Assembly: GCA_002240395.1 (NCBI GenBank)
Contig: CP016836.1
Span: forward strand, 2,294,001-2,358,000
Origin: Xanthomonas citri pv. mangiferaeindicae
GTDB lineage: Bacteria; Pseudomonadota; Gammaproteobacteria; Xanthomonadales; Xanthomonadaceae
Direction: 5' to 3'
Length of the DNA: 64,000 nucleotides
Under the pieces are notes generated by a model. That model saw only the letters and a program-made list of their open reading frames with translations. It was not told the DNA's origin and ran no database searches. A program made the position numbers and the translations under genes. Below are positions 9,170 to 17,162 of this stretch, in pieces. How positions within the stretch are numbered: position 1 is the first letter of the stretch; every line of letters begins with the position of its first letter.

Positions 9170-9296
9170 GCAAGCCGCCCCTGGATCATGTGCGTCCCCT
9201 TGCCCGGCCCGAAAGGGGCCGCTGCCTGTGGAGTCGAACGAGGATGCGAGTTCCGGCTATCGATCTGCGCGGCGATGCATCGCCGCGGTGGTCGCG

Positions 9297-11387
9297 TTAC
9301 AGATGGCGCTCGAGCCAGCCCACTACGCGTTCGAGCACGTCGCGTTCCTGCTCGCGTGCCTCGAACCAGTGCGGGCCGCGCGGATAGCGCACCATCTCCA
9401 CTGGCGTGCCGTTGACCAGCAGCGCGCGATGGAACTGCTCGCCCTGCGAGATCGGCACGCGCCGGTCCTCCTCGCCGTGCAGCACCAGTACCGGCACCGC
9501 CACGTTGTGCGCGCTGCGGATCGGCGAGTTGCGGTCGTAGAGCTCGCGCTGCTCGAGCACGTTGCCGAAATAGCCGGGCAGGTACTCGTAGGGCACATCG
9601 GTGGTCAGGGCCATCACGGCGGTATCGATGACGGCCGCGCCGACGATCGCAGTGCGGAAGCGGTCACTGTGACCGACCGCCCAGGCCGACAGGTAGCCGC
9701 CATAGCTCCACCCGCCGATGGCCACGCGTTCCGGATCGGCGATGCCCTCGGCCTCGAGCGCGTCCAGCCCGTCGAGCACGTCCTGGAATGGGCCCTCGCC
9801 CCAGTCACCGCGCGCCAGCGAGGTGAAGTCGTCGCCTTGCCCGTAGGAGCCGCGTGGATTGGGCAGCAGCACTGCGTAGCCACGCATGGCCAGCGATTGC
9901 GCCCAGTCGTGCCAGGACCCCAGCCAGCCCGACAGCCAGGCATCGGCGGGCCCGCCGTGGGCTTGCACCAAGGTCGGCAGCCGCGTGCCGGGGCGCCAGT
10001 CGGGCGGCAGTACGAGCACGCCATGGATCGGCCGGCCATCGCGCGAGCTTGTCCAGACGCGGTCGCGGACCTGGCCCAGCGGCCAGGCGCGCACCTGCGG
10101 ATTGGTGTCGGTGAGCCAGGTCACGCCGCCGCCGCCCAGGACCTCGGCTTCCGACAACGTGCCGACCTCGGGTGGCTGCTCGGCTCGGCCATGGGCCAGC
10201 GCGACCCGGCCGTTGCGCGCCAGGCTCAGGCCGCGAACAGGCCCTTGCAGTTCGGCCAGTTCCACGACCTCGCCGTCGCTCGGGTCGATCGCCAGCAGAT
10301 GCGGGCGCACGCCGCGCAGCCCGACCCCAACCAGCGTGCCGTCGTCGCGCCACTGCAATGTGCGCAGCGTGCCGGGCCATGCCGTTGCGAGCGCGACGTG
10401 GGTGTCGGTGGTGGGGGCATAGACCATGCGCGTGGCGGTGTGCCCATGCGGGCCGAGCTGTCCGTACAGCAGCCGGGTGCCGTCGGGCGACCACGCCAGC
10501 GGCCCACCGGAGGCACGCGTGGTGACCGTGCCCAGCATGCCGCCGTCCTCGGCCGATACCAGTACGACCCGCGAGCGGTACCACATCGCGCCGAGGCCGA
10601 CCTCGTCGGAGACCCGCAGCGCGAAGCTGCGGCCGTCCGGCGACCAGGCCAAGTCCTGGACCTGGAGGTCCGGCGGGGTCAGGGCCCGGGCATCGCGGCC
10701 GTTCGCATCGCTGATCCACAGCCGCGTGAACTGCGCATCGCGCCCGACCTCGACCGCGTCATCCTTGCGCGCGATCCGGGCAGCACGCTCGGGCGAGGGC
10801 GGGTCGATCGCCAGGTAGGCCACGCGCGTGCCGTCGGCCGACCACGAGAACGCGGTGACGTCGCCGGCCGAGGTGGTCAGCGGGCGCGGTGTCGCGCCGT
10901 CCGCGGTCGTGACCCAGACCTGGCTCGCTGCCCGCGGTGTCGCGGTGTCCTCGCCTGGCGCGGCGCGCGTGGACAAAAACCCCAGGCGCGTGCCATCGGG
11001 CGACCAGCGCGGCATCCGGTCGGCGGCGGTCTCCGGCGCGGCGAGTTCCACCGGCGCGCTGCGGCCGTCGCTGGCCACGCGCCAGATGCGCCGCAGGTTC
11101 GTTGCGCCCGCCGGGCGCGGCGTCTCTACCGTGTAGGCGATGGTGGCCCCGTCAGGACTGATCTGCGGGTCGCCAACCTCCTTGAGGTCGACGACCTGCG
11201 CCGGGGACGGAACGCCATCGCGTGCCTGCAGTGGCAGCACACAAGCCATCGCGATGCTGGCGCCGATCGATGCACGCAGCGCCAGCGCGCGCAACGTCGC
11301 GCGGGCGGGCAGGGCGGTGCGGCAACCTTCGGCGTCGGATGTCCGCATGGCCGCGTGCGCGCTGCGGCCTGGTTCGAATCTCGGCAT
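9297..11387 (-). CDS. S9 family peptidase (prolyl oligopeptidase-like), secreted
   Basis: Serine peptidase of the prolyl oligopeptidase/acylaminoacyl-peptidase type, 696 residues. A signal peptide ends near MACVLPLQA, then a WD40-like propeller (about residues 55-430) with repeated SPDG motifs, then an alpha/beta hydrolase domain. The triad is Ser561 (GGWSYGGY), Asp641 (GEEDRR) and His673 (RGPHWF). The start was set at the ATG at 11385-11387, which keeps a plausible signal region; a downstream ATG at 11346-11348 is possible. It is placed between the FecR-like regulator and the amidase. This is the fold used by lasso-peptide isopeptidases, which also sit in FecIR/TonB-receptor loci, but general peptide degradation fits equally well. 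Confidence 0.92.
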   Translation of the reverse strand: MPRFEPGRSAHAAMRTSDAEGCRTALPARATLRALALRASIGASIAMACVLPLQARDGVPSPAQVVDLKEVGDPQISPDGATIAYTVETPRPAGATNLRRIWRVASDGRSAPVELAAPETAADRMPRWSPDGTRLGFLSTRAAPGEDTATPRAASQVWVTTADGATPRPLTTSAGDVTAFSWSADGTRVAYLAIDPPSPERAARIARKDDAVEVGRDAQFTRLWISDANGRDARALTPPDLQVQDLAWSPDGRSFALRVSDEVGLGAMWYRSRVVLVSAEDGGMLGTVTTRASGGPLAWSPDGTRLLYGQLGPHGHTATRMVYAPTTDTHVALATAWPGTLRTLQWRDDGTLVGVGLRGVRPHLLAIDPSDGEVVELAELQGPVRGLSLARNGRVALAHGRAEQPPEVGTLSEAEVLGGGGVTWLTDTNPQVRAWPLGQVRDRVWTSSRDGRPIHGVLVLPPDWRPGTRLPTLVQAHGGPADAWLSGWLGSWHDWAQSLAMRGYAVLLPNPRGSYGQGDDFTSLARGDWGEGPFQDVLDGLDALEAEGIADPERVAIGGWSYGGYLSAWAVGHSDRFRTAIVGAAVIDTAVMALTTDVPYEYLPGYFGNVLEQRELYDRNSPIRSAHNVAVPVLVLHGEEDRRVPISQGEQFHRALLVNGTPVEMVRYPRGPHWFEAREQERDVLERVVGWLERHL

Positions 11388-11488
11388 GGGAGTCTCGGTC
11401 TCGGGCCCGGAATGGGGCCGCCAGCTTAAGAGGTCGAACGATCGCTGGCATTCCGGTAAGGGGGGCAGCACAGCGCCGAGGTTGCGCG

Positions 11489-12481
11489 TTACTGGCGCGC
11501 GGTCAGCACGATGCGGTCGTCTTCGGCCTGGGCCTGGACCGGGAAGCCCTGCTGGATCAGGCTGACGAACGCATCCAGTTCGGTGGCGCGGAAGATGCCG
11601 CCCACGCGCAGTGCGCCGACCGCCGGATCCTCGACGACCAGCTTGCGGGTGTTGTAGCGGTTGAACTCGGCGATCGCCTCGGCCATCGGCGTGTCACGGA
11701 AGACCAACTGGCCGGTGCGCCAGCTCAGATCCTGGGCAAGCTCCACCGGCGAGCGCGCCCGCACCAGCACCGCGTCGCCCTGCGTGCGCGCCGCCATGCC
11801 TGCCTCCAGCAGCGGCGCCTGCAGTACTTCGTCGCGGCCACCTGCGGTCTCGATCCGCACCCGGCCTTCGGTGACCACCACCTGCACATCGTCGCCATCG
11901 CGCCGCACGGAGAACGCGGTGCCGACGGCAATGACCCGCTTGTCGCCCGCTTCGACAACAAACGGCCGGGCCGGATCCTTGGCGACTTCGAAGAAGGCTT
12001 CGCCCTGGCGCAGGCGCACGCGCCGGTCGTCGCCGGCCATGTCGACGCGCAGGCGGCTGTCGGTGTTGAGCGTCAGCCGCGAGCCGTCCGGCAGCGCCAC
12101 CGCCTCCAGCGCGCCGACGCGGGTGGCGTAGACGTCGTCGCGCGACCAGGACAACTGCACCAGCGCGGCCAGGCCGACAGCGCAGACCAGGCTGGCCGCG
12201 ACCGCCAGACCGGGCAGGCGCCAGCGCCGCGCGCGTACCGGGATATCCGGCGGCGGCGCGGCGCGCACCGGTTCTGGCGCGGCGCCTGCTGGCCCCAGCA
12301 GCGCCTGCAGCCGGCCCACCTCCTGCCAGGCGCCCTTGAAGCGGTAGTAAGCCGCCCGATGGCCGACCGACTGCGCAAGCCAGGCCTCCAGCTCGGCGGC
12401 GTCGTGCTCGCTCCAGGGGCCGTTCTCTTGCCGCAGCAGCCAGGCCGCGGCAGCCTGTTCGTCGCGTTCCCTATTGCCCAT
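11489..12481 (-). CDS. FecR-like anti-sigma factor
   Basis: Inner-membrane regulator of 330 residues. The N-terminal cytoplasmic segment (AAAWLLRQENGPWSEHDAAE, DUF4880-like) would bind the sigma factor. A single membrane helix lies near residues 95-118 (LAVAASLVCAVGLAAL), followed by a periplasmic FecR domain (about 130-225). The C-terminal STN-like part (FNRYNTRKLVVEDPAV) resembles the receptor's own STN domain. The start ATG at 12479-12481 overlaps the end of the sigma gene by 11 bases and is preceded by AAGGATGG, so the two are translationally coupled. It should relay substrate occupancy of the receptor to the sigma factor. Confidence 0.92.
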   Translation of the reverse strand: MGNRERDEQAAAAWLLRQENGPWSEHDAAELEAWLAQSVGHRAAYYRFKGAWQEVGRLQALLGPAGAAPEPVRAAPPPDIPVRARRWRLPGLAVAASLVCAVGLAALVQLSWSRDDVYATRVGALEAVALPDGSRLTLNTDSRLRVDMAGDDRRVRLRQGEAFFEVAKDPARPFVVEAGDKRVIAVGTAFSVRRDGDDVQVVVTEGRVRIETAGGRDEVLQAPLLEAGMAARTQGDAVLVRARSPVELAQDLSWRTGQLVFRDTPMAEAIAEFNRYNTRKLVVEDPAVGALRVGGIFRATELDAFVSLIQQGFPVQAQAEDDRIVLTARQ

Positions 12482-13040
12482 GACGCGTTGCCATCCTTGT
12501 CCACGTGTCCTCGGTGTCACGATGTTCGCCCGACTTGCCGTACAGCGCGTCGGCCAGCAGGGCGATGCCGCGCATGAGATGTTTCTCGACGGTTGCTTCG
12601 GCGATGCCTAGACGGCGGGCGATCTCTTTTTGCGGAAGATCCTCGATCCGGCGCATCCACACCACCTGGCGACAGCGCGGCGGCAGACGCCGGAACAGCG
12701 TCGATAGGCGGTGCATCTGTTCGCGACCGGCGGCGCGCCGCTCCGGCGACAGTTCGTCGATCAGTACGTTCAGGCTGTCCACGTCGGCCAGCAGGTCGAA
12801 GGCCACGATGCGTTCGCGGCGCACGCGGTCCACCAGCAGCTTGCGCGCCACGTCGAACAGAAACGCCTTGGGCGAGTGTGGGCGCTGGCGCTCGGCAGCC
12901 AGCAGCACGCGGATGTAGATGTCGTGCCGGATGTCCTGCACTTCGTTGGGATGCACCCATTTGCGGGCCAGGAAGCGGACGAGCGCGGCCTCGTGAGGCA
13001 GGATCTCGCGCTGGAACCAGGTCTCCAATGCAGTGTCCAT
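12471..13040 (-). CDS. ECF RNA polymerase sigma factor, FecI-type
   Basis: Extracytoplasmic-function sigma factor of 189 residues. Region 2 spans about residues 15-85 (DIRHDIYIRVLLA and FLFDVARKLLVDRVRRERI, the -10 recognition part). Region 4 spans about 125-175, with LPPRCRQVVWMRRIEDLPQK and the helix-turn-helix EIARRLGIAEATVEKHL. It is the first gene of a five-gene minus-strand group with a FecR-like regulator, two secreted hydrolases and an STN-type receptor. It is therefore the likely transcriptional activator of that group, probably autoregulated. It is divergent from gmk, with 249 bases between the starts. Confidence 0.93.
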   Translation of the reverse strand: MDTALETWFQREILPHEAALVRFLARKWVHPNEVQDIRHDIYIRVLLAAERQRPHSPKAFLFDVARKLLVDRVRRERIVAFDLLADVDSLNVLIDELSPERRAAGREQMHRLSTLFRRLPPRCRQVVWMRRIEDLPQKEIARRLGIAEATVEKHLMRGIALLADALYGKSGEHRDTEDTWTRMATRHGQ

Positions 13041-13289
13041 CGCGCCGCCGGTCCGCGCTCCCCGCGCGGTTCGTCTCCGACGCTATCCCAAGCGCCGGGC
13101 AAAATCGATTGGAGGAACCTGCCCGCTCGTTCGACTCCGGGTCGAATGGCGGACCGGCGGGCGATGGGTGCCCGGGGGCCGGCGCATCGCGACGGGCCTG
13201 CGCGTAAAGCGGTACGATGCGCGGCTTTCCGGGCGCCGGAGCCAGGCGTGACCCATCGCGAACCCGCACCCCAGATCGCCGTCGCGCCC

Positions 13290-13907
13290 ATGCGCGGCAC
13301 GCTGTTCATCGTCGCGGCGCCGTCGGGCGCCGGCAAGTCGAGCATCGTCAACGCCTGCCTGTCGCGCGATCCGGACATTGCGCTGTCGATCTCGTTCACC
13401 TCGCGTGCGCCCCGGCCGGGCGAGCGTCATGCCGAGCATTACCACTTCGTCGGCAAGGACACCTTCCAGCAGATGATCGCGGCGGGCGAGTTCTTCGAAT
13501 ACGCCCTGGTGCACGGCGACTGGAAGGGCACCGCCCGCCAGTCGGTGGAGCCGCAACTGGCCGCCGGCAAGGATGTGCTGCTGGAGATCGACTGGCAGGG
13601 CGCGCGGCAGGTCCGGGCCTTGGTGCCCGAGGCGGTCAGCGTGTTCATCCTGCCGCCCTCGCGCGAGGCGCTCGACCAGCGCATGCGCAAGCGCGGCCAG
13701 GACAGCGAGGCGGTGATGGCCCAGCGCCTGGCGGCGGCGCAGGAAGAGATGTCGCATTACGACGAGTTCGACTACCTGGTGGTCAACGAGGACTTCGATC
13801 GTGCGGTCGCCGAGATGTGCGCGATCTTCCGCGCCAGCCGCCTGCGCCGCGAGCGCCAGGCCGAGCGCCACGCCGAGCTGATCGCAAGGCTGCTGTCGGG
13901 GCATTGA
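13290..13907 (+). CDS. gmk: Guanylate kinase
   Basis: Converts GMP to GDP with ATP. The 205 residues are normal for the family. The P-loop reads AAPSGAGKSS at the N-terminus. FTSRAPRPGE and HYHFV form the GMP-binding domain, and LLEIDWQGARQV is the central signature. The ATG at 13290 fits known Xanthomonadaceae starts (MRGTLFIVAAPSG); an in-frame GTG at 13248 would add 14 residues. It heads the plus-strand run gmk-rpoZ-spoT-ridA-recG. Confidence 0.96.
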   Translation: MRGTLFIVAAPSGAGKSSIVNACLSRDPDIALSISFTSRAPRPGERHAEHYHFVGKDTFQQMIAAGEFFEYALVHGDWKGTARQSVEPQLAAGKDVLLEIDWQGARQVRALVPEAVSVFILPPSREALDQRMRKRGQDSEAVMAQRLAAAQEEMSHYDEFDYLVVNEDFDRAVAEMCAIFRASRLRRERQAERHAELIARLLSGH

Positions 13908-13962
13908 GCGGGCCGTTGGCCTGCGCTGCGTGGCGCAAGTGATTGATTCGTTGAGGCGCGCC

Positions 13963-13991
13963 TTGCGCGGCGGACCGTCCGGCCGTATCAT
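13963..13991 (+). promoter_or_regulatory. Putative sigma-70 promoter of rpoZ
   Basis: TTGCGC (13963-13968) and TATCAT (13986-13991) are separated by 17 bases and lie 55 bases upstream of the rpoZ start. It was identified by eye. Confidence 0.5.
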
Positions 13992-14045
13992 GCTCGGCCC
14001 TTTTCCCCGAATTCGCGCGACCTGTGCCGGTCGCCGGGAGCCCGC

Positions 14046-14348
14046 ATGGCCCGCATCACCGTAGAAGATTGCCTGGAAGTCGTCGACAACCGCTTCGAGC
14101 TGGTCATGATGGCCGCCAAGCGTGCGCGTCAGCTCGCCAATGGCGTCGAGGCTCAGCTCGACAACAGCGAAAACGACGACAAGCCGACCGTCCTGGCGCT
14201 GCGCGAGATCGCCGCGCGCCGGATCGACCAGCCGTTCATCGACGCGGTCGACAAGTCCGAGCGCGAGCGCAAGGAGCGTGAGGCGCTGGAGTGGGCGGCG
14301 GCCGAAGTCGTTGCCGACGAAGACATGGCCAAGGGCGACGATCTCTGA
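14046..14348 (+). CDS. rpoZ: RNA polymerase omega subunit
   Basis: Small subunit that assists assembly of RNA polymerase, clamping beta prime. MARITVEDCLEVVDNRFELV and MAAKRARQL are the conserved N-terminal elements, and the 100 residues match xanthomonad omega proteins. It lies 138 bases after gmk and has its own likely promoter. The omega subunit forms part of a ppGpp site in proteobacteria, which fits its position next to spoT. A strong hairpin lies between rpoZ and spoT. Confidence 0.97.
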   Translation: MARITVEDCLEVVDNRFELVMMAAKRARQLANGVEAQLDNSENDDKPTVLALREIAARRIDQPFIDAVDKSERERKEREALEWAAAEVVADEDMAKGDDL

Positions 14349-14394
14349 TCGCATCGTGCCGCGCTGACGCCCCGCGTCGCGCACAGGTTGATCG

Positions 14395-14428
14395 ACGGCC
14401 CCGCTTTCGAGCGGGGCCGTTGCGTTTT
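14395..14428 (+). terminator. Rho-independent terminator after rpoZ
   Basis: ACGGCCCCGCT, a TTCG loop and AGCGGGGCCGT form a perfect 11-base stem, followed by TGCGTTTT. Confidence 0.8.
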
Positions 14429-14516
14429 GGCAGTCCCATTACCGGTTTCCGGTAGCGGGGCCTGCCCGCGGCGAAGCCCGGTTCACAAACGCCGACCTTG
14501 CCCGTAGGCTTCGGGG

Positions 14517-16688
14517 ATGACGCCCGCCCCTCCCGCCAGTCTCGTCATGCCGGACGTTCCCGGCGACGACGCGCTGCCCGATTACGTCCGCGACCTCGAA
14601 CGCGCCGCGCTTTATCTGCCTGATGAGCAGCGTGCGCTGTTGCGACGTGCGTGGGAAGTGGGCGCGGCGGCGCACGCGGGGCAGATGCGCAAGTCCGGCG
14701 AGCCCTACATCACCCATCCAGTCGCGGTCGCCCGGGTGTTGGCCGAGCAGAAGGTCGACGTCGAGACCCTAGTCGCGGCGATCCTGCACGACACCATCGA
14801 GGACACGCCGCTCACGCGCGAGCAACTGGCCGAACAGTTCGGCGAACCGGTGGCCGAACTCGTCGATGGCGTGACCAAGCTCGACAAGCTCAACTTCAGC
14901 AGCCGGCAGGAAGCCGACGCCGAAAGCTTCCGCAAGATGATGCTGGCGATGGCGCGCGATCTGCGCGTGATCCTGATCAAGCTTGCCGACCGTCTGCACA
15001 ACATGCGCACGCTCGGCGCGCAGCCGGGGCCGTCGCGCGAGCGCATCGCGCGCGAAACCCTGGAGGTCTATGCGCCGATCGCCCAGCGTCTGGGCATGAA
15101 CCGGATCAAGGCCGAGCTGCAGGATCTGGGGTTCCATGCGCTGCATCCGATCCGCCACATGGTGCTCGAGAAGCGCATCCGCAATCAGCCGCTGGTGCGG
15201 CGCGAGGCGCTGGCGAGCATCGAGGCGCAACTGGCACAGCGCCTGACCAGCGCCGGGCTGCAGTACCGTCTCGTGGGACGGGTGAAGTCGCCCTGGAGCA
15301 TCTACAACAAGATGCAGGGCGAGGGGAAAACCTTCACCCAGGTCATGGATGTGTTCGGCTACCGGATCATCGTCGGCAACGCCGCCGACTGTTACCACGC
15401 GCTGGGCATCGCCCACGCCGTGTTCAAGCCGCTGGACGGGCGCTTCCGCGACTTCATCGCGATCCCGAAGGCGAACGGCTACCAGTCGTTGCACACCGTG
15501 CTGTTCGGACCGTATGGCGCGCCGATCGAGGTGCAGATCCGCACCGAGGAGATGGACCTGATCGCCGAGCGCGGCATCGCCGCGCACTGGGCCTACAAAC
15601 ACGGCGGCGAGGGGCCCAACAGCGCCCAGTCGCGCGCGCATTCGTGGATCGCCGGCCTGCTGGAATCCCAGCGCACGACCGGCTCGTCGCTGGAATTCCT
15701 GGAGAACGTCAAGGTCGACCTGTTCCCCGACGAGGTCTACCTGTTCACGCCCAAAGGCGACATCATGTCGCTGCCGCGCAATTCGACCGCGCTCGACTTC
15801 GCCTACTCGGTGCACACCGACATCGGTAACCAGGCGGTCGCCGCGCGCGTGGACGGCAAGCTGGTGCCGCTGCGCACGCAGCTCGCGAGCGGCCAGCGCG
15901 TGGAGATCGTCACCGCCAAGTCCTCGATGCCGCGGCCGCAGTGGCTGGAGTTCGTGGCCACGGGCAAGGCGCGGACCGCAATCCGTGCGCAGCTCAAGCA
16001 ACTGCAGCACGAGGACGCCGTGCAACTGGGCCACCGCATGCTCGACCGCGCGCTGGAAGGGCTGGGGACCTCGCTCGATCGGCTGCCGCAGGAGCGGCTC
16101 GACACCTATTTGGCCGAGGCGCGCTACCCGCGTCTCGAGGAGTTGATGGCCGACATCGCGCTGGGCAACTGGATGCCCGCACAGGTGGCGTCGGCGCTGG
16201 CGCAGCACGATGCCGACGCCGAAGGCGATCGACCGGCGGCGCGAGCCGGCGAGACGATCCGCATCCGCGGCGACGAGCGCGGGGTCATCGCATTCGCCAA
16301 TTGCTGCATGCCGATTCCGGGCGACGACATCATGGGCTACCACACCACCGGGCGCGGCATCGTCGTGCATCGGCTGGATTGTCCCAACGTCGCCGAATTC
16401 CGCAAGTCGCCCGAGCGCTGGGTCGCGATCGACTGGGACCGCGAGGTTGTCGGCGACTACAACGTCGCGCTGCGCATCGAGGTCGAGAACCATCCCGGCG
16501 TCTTGGCGCAGGTGGCCGCGGCGATCGCGCGCGCGCATTCCAACATCGATGGTGTCGAGTACCTCGAACGCGACAGCACAGTCGCCGCGATCCGGTTTTC
16601 GATCGAGGTCAAGCACCGCAAGCACTTGGCCGACGTCATCCGTCGCACCCGGCGGCTGCCGGTCGTTCACGGCGTGCAGCGGATGTAG
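14517..16688 (+). CDS. spoT: Bifunctional (p)ppGpp synthetase/hydrolase SpoT
   Basis: Long RSH enzyme of 723 residues. The N-terminal HD hydrolase domain (about 40-190) has an intact HDTIEDT motif and GEPYITHPVAVA. The synthetase domain (about 235-345) contains YNKMQGEGKTF and GYQSLHTVLFGP. TGS (about 390-450), the helical/zinc region with NCCMPIPGDDI, and a C-terminal ACT domain (about 640-720) follow. The intact HD motif separates it from the RelA paralogue in this window. It controls the alarmone pool in the stringent response. RidA and RecG follow in the order common in gammaproteobacteria. Confidence 0.96.
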   Translation: MTPAPPASLVMPDVPGDDALPDYVRDLERAALYLPDEQRALLRRAWEVGAAAHAGQMRKSGEPYITHPVAVARVLAEQKVDVETLVAAILHDTIEDTPLTREQLAEQFGEPVAELVDGVTKLDKLNFSSRQEADAESFRKMMLAMARDLRVILIKLADRLHNMRTLGAQPGPSRERIARETLEVYAPIAQRLGMNRIKAELQDLGFHALHPIRHMVLEKRIRNQPLVRREALASIEAQLAQRLTSAGLQYRLVGRVKSPWSIYNKMQGEGKTFTQVMDVFGYRIIVGNAADCYHALGIAHAVFKPLDGRFRDFIAIPKANGYQSLHTVLFGPYGAPIEVQIRTEEMDLIAERGIAAHWAYKHGGEGPNSAQSRAHSWIAGLLESQRTTGSSLEFLENVKVDLFPDEVYLFTPKGDIMSLPRNSTALDFAYSVHTDIGNQAVAARVDGKLVPLRTQLASGQRVEIVTAKSSMPRPQWLEFVATGKARTAIRAQLKQLQHEDAVQLGHRMLDRALEGLGTSLDRLPQERLDTYLAEARYPRLEELMADIALGNWMPAQVASALAQHDADAEGDRPAARAGETIRIRGDERGVIAFANCCMPIPGDDIMGYHTTGRGIVVHRLDCPNVAEFRKSPERWVAIDWDREVVGDYNVALRIEVENHPGVLAQVAAAIARAHSNIDGVEYLERDSTVAAIRFSIEVKHRKHLADVIRRTRRLPVVHGVQRM

Positions 16689-16759
16689 CCCGCGGCCGCC
16701 CGGGCGACCGCGCGCGGGCATCACCCTACAATGGCGGGATCTTCCACCGGAGTTCCGCC

Positions 16760-17143
16760 ATGCCCCGCACGCCTATCAACACCCAGGACGCGCCCGCCGC
16801 GATCGGCCCGTATTCCCAGGCCGTCCGCGCCGGCGACACCGTGTACTTCTCCGGGCAGATCCCGCTCGATCCGGCGACCGGCGAGATCGTCGAGGGCGAC
16901 ATCTCGGCGCAGGCGCGCCGCGCCTTCGACAACCTCAAGGCGGTAGCCGAAGCGGCCGGCGGCAGCATGGCCGACATCGTGCGTGTGGGCCTGTACGTCA
17001 CCGATCTGGGCGAGTTCGCACAGGTCAATGCGGTGATGGCCGATTACTTCGACGCGCCGTATCCCGCGCGCTCGACGATCGAAGTGCCGGCGCTGCCCAA
17101 GGGCGCGCGCTTCGAGGTCGACGCGGTGATGGTGCTCGCCTGA
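16760..17143 (+). CDS. ridA: RidA family enamine/imine deaminase
   Basis: Hydrolyses reactive 2-aminoacrylate-type enamines and imines produced by PLP enzymes. The 127 residues are normal for the family. AIGPYSQAVRAGDTVYFSGQ is the N-terminal signature, and RSTIEVPALPKGARFEVDA carries the conserved active-site Arg. A TACAAT box lies at 16727-16732 upstream. The gene sits 71 bases after spoT and 19 bases before recG, probably one transcript. Confidence 0.96.
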   Translation: MPRTPINTQDAPAAIGPYSQAVRAGDTVYFSGQIPLDPATGEIVEGDISAQARRAFDNLKAVAEAAGGSMADIVRVGLYVTDLGEFAQVNAVMADYFDAPYPARSTIEVPALPKGARFEVDAVMVLA

Positions 17144-17162
17144 TCCCAGGCGTGCCGCGCAG

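Noticed and set aside
13041..13289. Possible lasso-peptide precursor gene upstream of the sigma factor
   Set aside because: The 249-base gap was read on both strands for a short leader-core frame with a ribosome binding site and none was convincing; no B or C processing genes are in the window.
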